A stretch of DNA of 64,000 nucleotides from Oreohelix idahoensis (GCA_024509875.1 JAMPIV010005827.1:540001-604000), one strand, 5' to 3'. Shown: positions 1 to 11,590, numbered from the stretch's first letter. A program made the numbers and translations. Notes: a model not told the origin generated them from the letters alone.

Positions 1-627
1 TAATAAAGTTCAAACACGCACGTGCTTTTACCGCTAGTTATGAAACTCGATCGATGGTCATGCGCAGACTCCGCAAGGAAACCATTGATCGTATACTTTA
101 TAAAATTCCATTAGCATAGAGTTCTTTCTTGTTGCTTTTTTTTTGTTTGATTCCCTGTCTTTATTTACTTCAGAGTTCACTTTTATTTTGTCCTTGATGG
201 TTTTAATTTTGTCCTTAATTTCTGTGTCCTTTATACCGGGGCTTTTGTTACTTTCATTTTCTGTCCGTTTTGATGTTCCTTCCTTAGTATGTTTTTCTGT
301 TGTTTTGCTCAAAGCTGTTCCCGCCCCTGACTGCAATCTGGTTAGCAATATGTTGGACTTACTTGCTCTTATTGTGCTACAAATATGTTGTTGTTTACGA
401 GTTGTCTTTACTCTTGTTTTAAATATTGTCTAATTCTTCTATCTTTATTTTATACCTATCACCGATGACTTACAATTAGTATTTATGCTCTATGCCTAAT
501 GCTAAATTAACATAAGACAAGCTATTAATATTTTTTAATATATAAATTTTAAATTACCGGTATGTTTAGATATCAATAGTTAAAAGCTGACTTGGCCTAC
601 TACTAAGCTAGTACATTTGAATTAAAT
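1..627. other. AT-rich non-coding stretch with one duplicated segment
   Basis: No gene recognised. Positions 30-122 reappear in direct orientation, diverged, at 2941-3035; both carry the core GAAACCATTG followed by a conserved ...AAAATTCC...CAGCATAGAG-like end. Read on the minus strand the pair encodes similar short peptides (FYKVYDQWFP and FYEVYEQWFP), so it could be a fragment of a dispersed coding element. I cannot name it. The remainder is AT-rich with only lysine/serine-rich open frames of no family resemblance. Confidence 0.4.
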
Positions 628-1115
628 TTAATTTTGTTCACGCGCGTGCTCACGCATGAAATCTCCTAAATCGTCTCTCGTGACGTCGACATTTTTGAAA
701 ATGGGCGTCATTTCAGAAAAATGATATTTCAAGTAATCGGCGACGTGGAAATCGCATTCGATGATGCCAAACCCCGTCTCATCTATAACAGAGGCTAGAA
801 TTTGTTGTTCCGTTAGAGGATATCTAAATTTGCCGTAGCTCGGCTTTACACGGATGAACGTCGGGCTCAGAAAACGATCGATTGATCGATCCGTTTTCTT
901 CAATCTTTGCCATTGACACTCCCACATTTCGACTACTGGAACCTTTACCTCTTTAGATAGGTACTCGCGAACTTCGCGCGTTTTTTTGAACAACTCTGTC
1001 AACGGGTTTGTATTGACTGGATTAATGTCTCTAACACGGGTAAGTGACCAGTCTGGATGACAGTGAAACAAACAACCGTGAAATTGATACACGGTTCGCG
1101 ATACATTAAATAAAT
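628..1115 (-). pseudogene. Fragment resembling Polinton/Maverick-type PolB-associated endonuclease-like domain
   Basis: The minus-strand frame (about 154 codons from the ATG at 1092, open slightly further upstream) begins YQFHGCLFHCHPDW. It later has a T-x-E-x-R-E-Y stretch followed by VVEMWECQWQRL. The spacing of FHGC, a cysteine/histidine-rich turn, a conserved N...L..KT and a WEC.W motif is typical of the PD-(D/E)xK-like segment found with protein-primed type-B DNA polymerases of Polinton/Maverick-type elements. No polymerase palm motifs, capsid genes or long inverted repeats are visible, so this is an isolated remnant. Upstream of 1115 the frame has stops. The assignment is by motif memory and is moderate; the C-terminal half (residues 90-154) is unassigned. 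Confidence 0.5.
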
Positions 1116-1284
1116 GTAACTTAGTATTTGTTCCAGTTATCAGACGGTTATCTACTTTTTTGTCCTACAATTCTCAAACTTTAGTGAAAACTTTTCTTCC
1201 AATCAGCAAAGATGGTCCCAAAATTTTTCCCAGTCCTGCTCAAAGGTTCCAACCTGTAGGTAAATAGATCAGCTGTCAAATACA

Positions 1285-2712
1285 TCTTTAAATATTTCTT
1301 TAAATATTTATTGCAGTTTTCCAAACTTTTCATTAAATATTTTTTCATTAAATATTTTTTCCTGTTGTCAGTACTTGACAATGCAAATAATTATTGCAGG
1401 TTTCAAAAATTTCTTCCAGTTGTCAAATATTTCTTCAAACGTTTTGCCAGTTGTCAAGTATTTCTTCAAATTTTTTTTTCGAGTTGTCTAATATTTCATC
1501 AACCGTTTTTCAAGTTGTAAAATCTCTATGCAAATGTTTTTTTTTCCAGTTGTCAAATATTTCTTCAAATTGTTTTCCAATTGTCAAATATTTCTTACAG
1601 TTGTCAAATATTTATACAAATGTTTTTTCCACTTGTCAAATATTTCTTCAAATTTTTTTTCCACTTGTCAAATATTTCTTACAGTTATCAAATATTTCTT
1701 CAAATGTTTTTTTTCCAGTTGTCAAATATTTCGTCAAACATTTTTCAAGTTGTAAAATATTTATGCAAATGTTTTTTTCCAATTGTCAAATATTTCTTCA
1801 AACTTGTTTTCCACTTGTTAAATATTTCTTCAAATGTTTCTTACAGTAGCAAATTTTTTGTCCAGTTGTCAAAAATTTTTAAAAATTTTTTTTCTAGTTG
1901 TCAAATATTTATGCAAATATTTTTTTCCAGTTGTCAAATATTTCTTCTAATTTTTTTTTCCACTTGTCAAATATTTCTTACAGTTGTAAAATATTTATGC
2001 AAATGTTTTTTCCAGTTGTCAAATATTTCTTCAAATGTTTTTTTCCAGTTGTCAGATATTTCTTACAGTTGTCAAATATTTATACAAATGTTTTTGCCAG
2101 TTGTCAAATATTTCTTCAAATGTTTTTCCAGTTGTCAAATATTTCTTCAAATGTTTTTTCCAGTTGTCAGAAATTTATGCAAACGTTTTTGCAAGTTGTC
2201 AGATATTTCTTCAAATGTTTTTTCCAGGTGTTAAATATTTCTTCAAATGTTTTTTCCAGTTGTCAAATATTTCTTCAATTGTTTTTTTTTTCTATTTGTC
2301 AAATATTTCTTCAAACGTTTTTCAAGTTGTCGAATATTTCTTCAAACGTTTTTCAAGTTGTCAAATATTTCTTCAAATGTTTTTTCCAGTTGTCAAATAT
2401 TTCTTACAGTTGTCAGATATTTATGCAAACGTTTTGCCAATTGTCAAATATGTCTTCAAATGTTTTTTCCAGTTGTCAAATATTTCTTCAGATATTTCTT
2501 TAAATATTTCTTCAAATGTTTCTTCCAGTGGTCAAATATTTCTTTAAATGTTTTTTTCTAGTTGCCAATATTTCTTGCAGCTGTCAAATACTTCTTTAAA
2601 TATTTCTTTAAATATTTTCTTGCAGTTTTTTCTAAACTTTTCATTAAATATTTTTTCATTAAATATTTTTTTCTTGTTGTCAGTACTTGACAAGTCAAAT
2701 ATTTCTTGTAGC
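1285..2712 (+). repeat. AT-rich minisatellite, unit about 32 bp, with duplicated edges
   Basis: From about 1390 to 2590 the sequence is a degenerate tandem repeat of about 32-33 bp, unit like CAGTTGTCAAATATTTCTTC followed by AAATGTTTTTTC, roughly 35-38 copies. Some units contain shorter forms (TTACAGTTGTCAAATATTTA). Both edges carry the same unit-unlike block: 1285-1382 and 2594-2692 share ...AAACTTTTCATTAAATATTTT... and end GTCAGTACTTGACAA. The array is therefore bounded by a direct repeat of about 95 bp. Open frames across it (for example 1394-1849 and 1581-2234) are Phe/Ser/Cys-rich by-products of the period and the lack of stops. Confidence 0.9.
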
Positions 2713-3344
2713 TGTCAAAAGGGTACATAAGGAAAAAGAGATATTTTTAGCTGGAAAGAGGTGAAGTGGTGACATTGTCGGAGTGAACTATTCTTTTTAT
2801 GTAAAAAACGATAGGGAGTTGCGGTGTTGTTCGTATATTGAATTTGAAAAGACCAACCTGGCGCAAGATTGTTCCTCCGATCGGGAAATCCATCAAGAGC
2901 TGACGTATTTTTTTTGGTTCTTATTACAATGACTAACTGTGTTACCGCTAGTTATGAAACCAGATCGATGGCCGGGGCAGACTTCGCGAGGAAACCATTG
3001 CTCGTAGACCTCGTAAAATTCCGTCAGCATAGAGGGTGGAACGGCTTCGGTTAGGGTGGGTGTCGTCAGCGCTAAATATAGGCTATCGGTAGCCAGCTCG
3101 CATAGCTGGAAATTGGACATATCGATGAACCTAGTTAGAAAATCGTAATAAAATTATGATGTTATTTCTGATGTTAAATATGACATGTCTGAATGCTAAT
3201 TATCTGACTATGCAAGATGGATCAGAATCTTCTATCAAAAGAATACATAAGCATTAGTGGTTTCAATAGTTTGAAATTTAAATCCTTGGTATTCCTACAT
3301 AGCGTTAGTTAAACTGATAAATATAGTTGGCCATGCAGAATATG
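2713..3344. other. Non-coding spacer containing the second copy of the 30-122 repeat
   Basis: Positions 2941-3035 are the diverged direct copy of 30-122. The two copies bracket the Polinton-like fragment and the minisatellite. Nothing else is recognisable. Confidence 0.4.
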
Positions 3345-3620
3345 TAAATGTTATTGTTGATCAGAACCGTCCTCATTGCACGCTGGGAAAAAGCATAGAT
3401 GCTCAGTCTCCCGCAGCAAATGTTAAAGGGTATGAATTTTTACAGTTTCTGTAGCGTACTGGTTGCTTACACGATGGATACATCCTCGCATTGCCTATCT
3501 CTGCTATTCTTAAGTTTGATGTCATATTTCAGCAACTTTAGCTTGTTGATTTATTGACTGCAGTGTCTTTCTCAAGCAGACAATCAGTAATTGTCTTTAG
3601 TTGTCTATTGCTGCATGCAA
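3345..3620 (-). mobile_element. 3'-terminal fragment of a Jockey-like LINE
   Basis: This stretch matches 62380-62620 through several blocks: a Y-GCTCAGTCTCC block, TGTAGC-TGGTTG, ACGATGGATRCATCCT, TTTGATG-CA-ATTTC and ATCA-TAATTGT. At 62.4 kb these blocks lie just downstream of a LINE RNase H domain on the minus strand, so this is the 3' end of the same family. No RNase H frame survives here. It abuts the gypsy protease fragment at 3654, so one insertion truncates the other. Confidence 0.6.
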
Positions 3621-3653
3621 ATATTTCAATGATACAAGAAAAACAAGTTTATG

Positions 3654-3989
3654 TCATTTTGATCTTGTATTTTTATTTTTTATACATAAACTTGTGGTTG
3701 CTGCTGCTACAATTGGCTCTTCCGGTTTCCCAATAAACACATATCTACCGCCAAGTATGACTGGGTAGATCGGGTCATCCATAACAGCCGCTTTGATCAC
3801 ACCTCTGACAAAATCAGAGTGGATCTCCATCAATGCAATGGGAAGCGTCGTTGGTGCATCACTCTTAAAAACTCCACAAAGTTTAACGGTTTCTTCTGTC
3901 TCTTGACCGGGTTTGACCAGGTGCCTGGCAACAATGCAATCATAAGAAAGCCCCGTGTCAAAAAGACAATAAGTTGAAGTCCCGTTCAA
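3654..3989 (-). pseudogene. Retropepsin-like aspartic protease of gypsy element 1 (partial)
   Basis: The frame encodes an aspartic protease segment with the active-site triplet in FDTGLSYD near residue 11 and the family-typical VMDDPIYPVILGGRYVF about 70 residues later. It is strikingly similar to the protease of element 2 (YDTGLSYD; VIDDPFYP; LGRKYVFLG). A retropepsin matures Gag-Pol polyproteins and acts as a homodimer. Here it has no usable pol downstream: the frame ends near 3654, just before the LINE fragment. The true N-terminus lies upstream in the gag-pro junction; the ATG at 3989 is only the first in frame. Confidence 0.8.
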
Positions 3990-5305
3990 AATAACAGTAC
4001 CTCGCTGACACTAATTCTACCGTGCGAGACTGTTTGCAAGCATCCGATGCGTTAAGGCTCGGTGTGCTCGCTCTGATCATATGTCCCGTGCGCAGGGGTT
4101 TTCCTTTGTCACCCTGTCCTTTCTGACCGCGCTGCAATGTAGGACGGTTGGGTTGATCAGAATTATTATTGTTGGTGGGGTACCTGTTTTTATAGAACTT
4201 ATATTTTTCAGGAGGGGGATTCTGGGGTCCAGTTTCTCTGTGGTTATGCTGGTGAGAAGAATGGGAAGATTGCTCTAGATTATTCTTTCGAGAAGGCTCT
4301 TCTGTCGGTTTACGTTTTGTGGCCGTAGTTCGGCCAGCGCATTATGATATCGCTCAGACTTTTCAAAATGTCTTCCAGCTTTTCTGCACCTTGCTCAGCC
4401 AGAAATCTACGGGTGTCACTCGACAAAGTATTCTTTATCTGTTCGGTTATAACGAACTCCTCAAGTCCTCCACAGGTAGAGGCGAGCTGCGAAAGCTCCA
4501 GGCACTTTGTCAAGTATCCCTTTAGACGAGAAGAGAACTGCTGAAAAGTTTCAGAGCTCTCGTTTCTGCTGTTTCGGAACAGTTGCAAAAATTTTCGCGC
4601 GTTCATTTCAGACCGCTAAAGTAAAGCTTTATTCAACACGTCGTAATTTTCTTGTTGGCTGCTTTCCAGTTTTGAGTACGCATCATAAGAAGACCCTTTT
4701 AAAGCCTGGAAAAGTTTCAAACACCAACGCGACCTCTCTAAACCGTACAGAATTGCCATTTTCTCAATTATTTCTAGATATGTGTCAATCTTCTCATTAG
4801 GGCATGGGAAAGATTCTAGAGCAAAAGACATAGCGGTGAGTTGAGGAGATTGAGTGTAAGAAGGATCAGTTAGCTGTGATTGAGGTAGAGAGTCACCATT
4901 ACTGGAGGTAGAGGTAGCCCCACGACTTTGAACTTCCATAGCCTTAAGAGCCACTTCATGCTGTCTCTCCTTCTCTCTTTCCTCATGCTGTCTCTCCTTT
5001 TCTCTTTCGTCCCTCTCCTTGTCTCTTTCCTCCATCTCCTTCTCTCTTTCCTCTCTCTCCTTCTCATGCTGTCTCTCCTTTTCTCTTTCCTCATGCTGTC
5101 TCTCCTTCTCTCTTTCGTTCGCCCTGCGGATTTCCATTTCTGCCTCAATCTTCTTCTGCTCTCTAGCTTCGGCTGCTTTTTCCTTCTCCTCCGCATCATA
5201 TCTGTCAAGTTCGTCCCTGACAAAAGCTTTCGCTTCTTCTCCTTCCAATACCTCTTCCCTTGCTTCCTCTCTGAACATCTGCCTAAGCTTTGCACGCTCA
5301 GCCAT
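3990..5305 (-). pseudogene. Gag polyprotein of gypsy element 1, with nonsense codon and frameshift
   Basis: The start is ATG at 5305 (MAERAKLRQMF). Residues about 30-130 form a highly charged coiled coil built of EREKERQHE-like repeats. A capsid region follows, starting near MAILYGLERSRWCLKLFQAL and similar in order to the SCAN-like capsid of element 2. An in-frame TAG at 4616-4618 interrupts the capsid; the same frame then continues (NARKFLQLFRNS) to a second break near 4345, where a RYHNALAEL-like stretch appears in another frame and matches RYQAAQAEL of element 2. The 4000-4300 stretch is Asn/Gln/Pro-rich, and I cannot see a CCHC zinc knuckle in it. Not translatable as one protein. Confidence 0.75.
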
Positions 5306-6032
5306 TGCAAATAGCTAACTGTGACTTACCCAAGAAAGAAGAAAGAAAAAGGATACACTGGTTCCTTACCACTTACGAGAAATACAAACAAAAAGATATG
5401 TTATGTAACTGGTATACCTCCTCCTTATAATTAGTTATCTAACTATCGCTGCTATTAACTGGCAATAAAGGCTCCTAATGCATACGACTACACCAAATAA
5501 ATGGTAGTTCAGATTAATCAAATAACCCAAAACTAAGTTACTACCGTGGAAACCAAAAAAAAAAATTTCCTGGCAAAAATTTTAAGCAGAAAAAAAATCC
5601 CTTAATTTTTAAGTCCGCCTACAAGTTCACCCCTGAAGTCAGTTCGGGTAAGGGAGGCAATTAACTGGACGTAATAGTCCGAACGCACTCCTTGCCTTAG
5701 CTCAAACACCTTTCTGCTTCAAAAACCCTGTGATTTTTACACAATCACACACTACCAGCGGCTTTGTATTACAAAATCAATACATATCATAACTCCGACA
5801 AAGATCAACCAGTAAATCTACTTGTATATACTCTAACAATGCTGTGGAAAAAACAATAAATATATTTGTGTGGCCAGCAAGCCAATAAACAGATCGTTTG
5901 TCTAGGGGGATAATTATTTTTAATGTTACTTAATCTCACGAGACAATCACACTTTTGCTCTATCTGGACTAAAGAAAATGTAATCCTACAGACAAGCTGA
6001 CATTTGTCGTACTTGCTCAGGATTAGAGTTCA
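5306..6032 (-). other. 5' leader of gypsy element 1
   Basis: This lies between the primer site and the gag start in minus orientation. No open frame or clear signal is seen, apart from A-runs near 5550 and 5590. Confidence 0.4.
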
Positions 6033-6054
6033 ATTCCCGGAAAACGAGCACCCA
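6033..6054 (-). other. Primer binding site, tRNA-Pro-like (element 1)
   Basis: On the minus strand, two bases after the LTR end (...CTACGACA), the sequence is TGGGTGCTCGTTTTCCGGGA. This resembles the classic tRNA-Pro primer site (TGGGGGCTCGTCCGGGAT) with substitutions and a small insertion. It fixes the LTR boundary at 6057 and the element's orientation. Confidence 0.65.
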
Positions 6055-6056
6055 TT

Positions 6057-6265
6057 TGTCGTAGATTTTTTCGATAGGAATTTAAGATCAATTATGGTCC
6101 GGTCTGAATAGAACTAGAACAGGTGATAGCTCAGTGGGAGATAAGGTAAAGAAATAGATTTTTCACGAGTGAAGTGGTGAAAGGTAAAGTCTGTCCCTGG
6201 ATTTGAGATATACGCTATCCAGTCTATCGGTCACGACTGAGATTTTAGATCAGACAGTTTCCCTA

Positions 6266-6326
<61 letters not shown>

Positions 6327-6790
6327 CCACTCACATCTACATACACACAGATAAGTGACGACAATTTGACGCACAGACGTGAAAACTATATCAATGGTAT
6401 AGGGATCTTTTGGGACGAGCTGACCAACACACGTAAATAAAGTTTATGTTAATTTTATTTATCATAAGAAAACTTCACAACAGCAATAATTTGAATATCA
6501 ATCAAGTACAAATAAACATAAGTTAATGAATTAATTAAAGAGTTAGACTCATAGGTCTAATCCTCCCTCCCTCTGTTGAGACAAGATCCCGTTAGAAGAA
6601 AAAAAGTTATTAACCCCCCAAAGAGTCAAAGATTTATACGCTATGGTCTAGGATTTCCCTGTACAGTAAAGAACAGCGTTACACGTTAATCTCTTCTGAA
6701 AGGGACAGCATTAGCAACTCTTGCATAAAAATACAAAGTGAGTACATGGATTCTTCAAGATCTACATATATGAGAATTATTCATTCATTC
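6057..6790 (-). mobile_element. 5' LTR of gypsy element 1 (outer end uncertain)
   Basis: Its inner edge is TGTCGTAGA on the plus strand. The sequence aligns in reverse complement with 34.4-35.08 kb through shared blocks: ATCTACGACA, CACCTCACTCGTGAA, GTGTTGGTCAGCTCG, GACTCTTTGGGG and TTTATGCAAG. The two copies differ by many indels, including the length of an internal TA tract. The outer boundary could lie beyond 6790; the minus-strand signal fades there. Confidence 0.65.
6269..6322. repeat. (TA)n microsatellite inside the LTR
   Basis: An uninterrupted TA run of about 54 bp. The related LTR at 34.85 kb has only a short interrupted TA stretch at the matching place. Confidence 0.95.
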
Positions 6791-9594
6791 TTCCTCTCTT
6801 CTCAGACAACCGTTGCCACGAGCATTCTTTCTTACCTAATACTTATGTGGTATCTTCTGGGACAATCTTTAGGACACACACCCACAGCAAATCCAGTGTT
6901 ATTTTTGTCAAAGAGAACCCTAGCTCCTCAAAGAGATATTAACTTCAATTCTCCGGGGAGCGTTTCTTTGTCATTTTTATTTAGGATTACTGTTTACGTC
7001 ACCTTTAATTGGTCCTTTAAAGAAATTTAACGGCGCTCACAGTGTCAATAGCTTGAGATTTCCAGTACCTAGAACTGACAGGTTGGTAACTTCTCTCAGT
7101 ATAAACTTCTTTGTCACACCACAAATGATCAAACGTCTGGAAATGTAAATGTTTGTTAAGTCACCGCAACGGGCTGACTGAAAATGAAATTTTCAAAGAA
7201 ATCTGGATCTATATGCCCAGTTACAAAGTCACTCCTAATGTTCTTTGGGTGGTATTTTGTCTCTTTCTGGGTGTAAACACAACCTCAGACAGTTTTTACC
7301 TTGAAGAAACCCAGATACTAATTAAATTGTTCTTTTGTATGGTTACTCTCAGATTTACATGGAAGCCGCAGGTAAGGTTTAGGGTTTGAACCAATACTGT
7401 GTAAAGGAGAAAAATACAAATACTTAACCATAATATAGTATTCCCAATCCTATCCTTAACCCGCGTAAAATATAATATTTATCCACTTCGGTTATTTAAC
7501 TTTAAATTATAAACTACAAGCTTAGAGCTAGTCTTATCGTTTAAAACTCCCGTGAAATAAATTCTAGTCAGTTAAAAAAATCAATCATCGTGAATTAGAA
7601 ATAAATACCTATTTCGTCAATACTCATGATGAACAGTGCATTTGCTAGTCGGTTAAAATATTCTCTGACTGGTTACTAGCTATTAATTAAATTTATTTTA
7701 TAGCTGGAATAGTTTAGCTAGAAATATTATTTATTCTGCTAGGCTATGTAACACAGTAAATCCTCGAGAAATATAATGACGGACCTATCTAGTAAATCAC
7801 TTCTGCACAAAATCTAGTGAAATAAAATACGGACTAAACTAGCAAATCACTCAAACTTCTAGTATAGTATTTACCTTCACACAGACTTCTAAGACTATCT
7901 CCACCGAAAACTAAGAACTCTACTTAATATAAGTGATTCTAGAATCGTAGCTAGATGTCTTCTGAATCTGTGGCGGTACTGGATAAATTAAGTTAGAATG
8001 CTGGGGTATATATATATCTGAAATCAAAGGGAATGGCCACTATTCACCGAAAACCAGACTCTCTGCCAGATTTAGCACCTACGGGGAAATCTCTGCTCAA
8101 ATTCTAGATGATAAGAAATCTACACCCTTTACCGCTGCAAACTCGAGCACCGAGCAAAACGGTCTCTCTTAGATCAGGCGTAACGTAATTGACCAGACCG
8201 TGCGAGATTTCTTCGATCGAAAAAAATCACACTATTTACCGCCTGCAGACATGGTCATAGAACAAAATCGAGCGAAGCCCGTCCATTGATCTGACGATTT
8301 CACCGTGTTTAATTACTTTCAAACGAACAGTTCAGGGGAAGGTAATAAAAATTGTCTGCCCCTTTGTTCCAAAAATATCTCCTCCTTGATCGCTGTCTGA
8401 TCCCTATCCAACGATTTTTAATCGCTGGCGTTAAAAATTACAGATACCCCGCTCAGCGTTAGCTAATAAGGTCTGCTCGAGAACATACATCAAAGAAAAT
8501 AGCGAACAGCAATAAAATGCGTGCTAAATAGAAAAAGAGACAGATCTCTGAGTATTAGAATGGTTTATCTTAACCAACAGGCGTAGGTGAAAGCTACGTA
8601 CAAGAAAAGTGTAGATAAAGAAGTAGATAGATGAAAGCTATTATCATAATATGTCACAATGGGTTAATCTTGTATTATGTTTCGTGCAATTATTTGATCA
8701 TCTGTTCTGTGTTACACCCGGAATTGATTTTGTTTACAACCATGGATTAGTTTGGTGATTCGTTTAAGTAGTTGCATTTAAACGTTCTTTCAATAAAAGT
8801 TCATATATATTTCAATGACCGTGTTATATCGTTTCATTTTCATATTACCAGTGTGGCAGAGTGTGTATTCATTTGAAGGTCAATAATCATTATTCATAAA
8901 ACAGTCATAACTGGAACCTTGAATACGTTACTGAATAAGACCAGTTTTTGACGACATAATAATTTAATAAGGATTCATTCTTCCATCATGAATCAAAGAT
9001 CATACATCATATAGTTTACATCAAGAGCACTGGATACATTATAGCGTAGAGTCTATATTTTTACAGACATTGCATGTCCGATACCTTATCGTTATAATTA
9101 ACTTTCGATTATATTTCAACCAAAACTGTTTATCATAATTCTTGCATTTATACAGAATTAATCATTCTGCTAGTTCTATTAGACACACTATCTAATATAC
9201 TAATTAAGCCAGGCTAATCAGCCCTACATATTCTAACTGCGTTTTTTCACATTTTCCACGACTTACGTTAATAATAAATTATTGCGGCTAATATTGCCGT
9301 CTTATATATTAAAACTCAATAGTCCTTATACATTCTTTATTTATGCTTTCAATATAACTTTCTAGTTATCCACTATCACACTTTAGTGGTTATACCACAT
9401 CTTTAAAACACTTCGGATAAGTGGCCATGCCACACATTTTGAAACACTGCCATTTGGCTCGAAGGCCAAACAAAAGACTCTCGTAACTAAGTCTAACGCG
9501 TCAAGCATCGATATACGCGATCTATTTCATTTTTTTTATTCAGCAGAGGTGTAACGTGATGCAATCATCAGAATCGAGCTCAAACTCAGATGCT
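6791..9594. other. No recognisable gene
   Basis: AT-rich sequence with only short spurious frames (for example 7153-7389). It may contain more of the element 1 LTR if that is as long as the 2.3 kb LTR of element 2, but I see no shared blocks. Confidence 0.4.
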
Positions 9595-9660
9595 TGCAAA
9601 CCATGCAACAATCCTCAACATCCCTACTGTAGAGCAAAGGGGAGGCAAATCCCGTGACAC
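9595..9660 (-). repeat. Short copy of dispersed repeat R2
   Basis: Reverse complement reads TGTCACGGGATTTGCCTCCC followed by CTTTGCTCTACAGTAG, matching 28959-29000, 12605-12640 and (minus) 43610-43640. Only the first ~60 bp are recognisable. Confidence 0.7.
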
Positions 9661-10217
9661 ATTTTTGGTCTTTGTGTTAACAACAATAATGAAATAAATG
9701 AAAATTCGACACATACATTATTCTCGATATTTAAAAAAAAAAAAAATTTCATCGTTTTGGCCCGGCGCGTCCCGTTCAACCTAGTCGGTTATAATAGGGC
9801 GCATATCTAAATATAAAAGACCTTTAGGTCTGATCAGATCATATGTACAGAGACTTAAAACAAGAAAGTACGGAAAGGTTTAAGATCAACGAACAGTAGA
9901 ACATTAGCGATGACAGGCGGAAACGAAACTCCAAGAGACAGACAAGACGAGGTCTCGCGAAATTTGATGGTACAGTCAAAGCATGACAGACGCTATTGGA
10001 GACCCAGTAAACCTAGAGCCCCTTGATGTATAGATCTAGGGGCATTAAGTAAACCTAACGTTCAAGCCGTTGTCTCACGGAACGTGATTGTTACAATCAA
10101 AGAAAGATACACACATTTCTGGAGACCCAGTGATCCTTATGTGCCACGTGGAGACAGATGAGGCAGTAGTTTCATGGAGTGTTCCGGTATACTAAGAGCA
10201 AGACAGACGCTGCAGGT

Positions 10218-10776
10218 AAGTGGTTCCCAACCTGTGGTCTGCGGACCACTTATGGTCCGCTGCGAATTGTCAGGTTGTCCACGTCTGCGTTATCGATTTG
10301 ATATTAAGTGCTTTCTTTTTGCTCTGAACCTCCCTACGTTTTTAGTTCTATAAAAACAAAACACAGAAACTGTTTGCAAGTAGAAACAATTTGAGACTGT
10401 CTTTAACTTCTATGATGCCTAATATTGAAAATTTAGTGAGCGAAATGCAAGCACAAGGGTCCCATTGAATATTTTGTAACTTTAACCATTGAATTGTATT
10501 AATATATAGTATTTAATCAGTATGTATGTAACCAGTAAGCATGTAACCAATAAATTGTATGTATAATTTATTTTCATCATTACCATTACCTTACAATTCC
10601 CTTGTCATCTGGCAAATAATTAACAACTTGTGTTATTGAATATAGGCCTATTCATCTATTGAATAAAAGCAGTTAAGTGTTTATAGCATTGCGATATTAC
10701 ATATAAGCTGGTGGTCCGCAACTTATATGTAGTTGGAAAAGTGGTCCTTAGATGTAAAATAGGTTGGGAACCACTG
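10218..10776. mobile_element. hAT-type non-autonomous transposon, 559 bp
   Basis: Left end AAGTGGTTCCCAACCT and right end AGGTTGGGAACCACTG are inverted repeats matching 15 of 16 bases. This is a sequence type common for hAT termini. The flanking 8-mers CTGCAGGT (10210-10217) and CTATAGGT (10777-10784) agree at 6 of 8 positions, as expected for an aged 8-bp target duplication. A further inner similarity (GTGGTC-GCGGACCAC versus GTGGTCCTTAG) supports the ends. No transposase frame inside. Confidence 0.75.
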
Positions 10777-11289
10777 CTATAGGTGACCCAAATAGCCTGA
10801 CGTCCAAGGCGGAGATAGACTTGGGGTTGTCTCACGGATTGTGACTGTTACAATCAAAGAAAGACATACAACATATTGAAGACCCAGCGAACCTTACATT
10901 CAAGACGAAGCTATAGTTTATAAGAATCAAGCCAAATACTTGAATACTTGTTTCAGAGGCAAACCAAGAGATACTGACTATCACAGTTTAATTGGACAGG
11001 CGCATAAGATCAATGTTATCCCCTGCTTGCAGTAACTAACAAGCAGATACTACTGAGCGAAAGTTAAAAGTTTGACCGACATCTTGGCGTTAGATTGTGA
11101 CGAAAACATGAATATTGCACAAAAAAGAAGATACAATTACAGTACATACTCTAATTATAACCAACAATTAGATTGAACAGGGTAGACCAAGATGGTGGTT
11201 GAACAAAGGCAAATGATGATCATCTGATGCTAATCCGCTCTCCTCCCATTTCCTTTACCAACAAACAAAAGTGTAGTTTAAATGAATAT

Positions 11290-11550
11290 GCACTGGCTTC
11301 CTAGCTCAGTGGTCTATGGTTCGATCCCCAGATAAGGTGGGATTTTTTAGGCCGCAAACGGCTCCTGGGTCGACCCAGCGCCAAATGGGTACCAGAGGAC
11401 CTCTGGGAAGGTTAAGGCGGCCGGCGTAATGCTGACCACATCACCCCTAGTGTGCCGACGGTCAAGAAAATATGGGCCTAACACCATATTCCCAATATGC
11501 CTCAATGGGCGTGTAACGGGATCCTTTACCTTTTCCTTTGAATATACTGG
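11290..11550 (+). mobile_element. tRNA-derived SINE
   Basis: Starts with CTAGCTCAGTGGTCTATGG (A-box-like) and GGTTCGATCCCC (B-box-like). A GCGCCAAATGGGTACC core and a CGTGTAACGGGATCC-like end follow, then a TA tract from 11592. The same core occurs at 14925, 38706, 52150, 52950 and 57595. It is not a functional tRNA: A and B boxes are too close and no acceptor pairing follows. Confidence 0.6.
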
Positions 11551-11590
11551 TACGATCAAAGCAAGACAAATAAAATCTTGGAGAACCAGT

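Larger units (their letters stand above)
3654..6790 (-). mobile_element. Broken Gmr1-like Ty3/gypsy element (element 1)
   Basis: In minus-strand order it holds an LTR (from 6790 or beyond, to 6057), a primer binding site (6054-6033), a leader, gag (5305 to about 4000) and protease (3989-3654). The element stops inside the sequence after protease; integrase, RT, RNase H and the 3' LTR are absent. Gag and protease are close relatives of those at 16970-18486. Age is indicated by a nonsense codon and a frameshift in gag and by divergence of its LTR from the orphan copy at 34.4-35.08 kb. Confidence 0.75.
9945..11590 (+). repeat. Degenerate array of about 110-130 bp units, split by a hAT insertion
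   Basis: Units contain a GTCTC(A/G)CG start, then a variant of TGTTACAATCAAAGAAAGA, then GGAGACCCAGTGAACCT. They are visible near 9950-10015, 10070-10135, 10168-10217 plus 10777-10800 (one unit interrupted), 10828-10895, and a diverged one at 11525-11593. The unit interrupted at 10217 resumes at 10785 with GACCCA. Confidence 0.6.

Noticed and set aside
1394..2547. Several overlapping open frames of 100-217 codons
   Set aside because: They are Phe/Ser/Cys-rich readings of the 32-bp minisatellite in all three frames, with no start context or family resemblance.
11290..11340. tRNA gene
   Set aside because: A/B-box-like motifs only; spacing and missing acceptor stem fit a SINE head. Same for 38640, 39560, 52000 and 52790.
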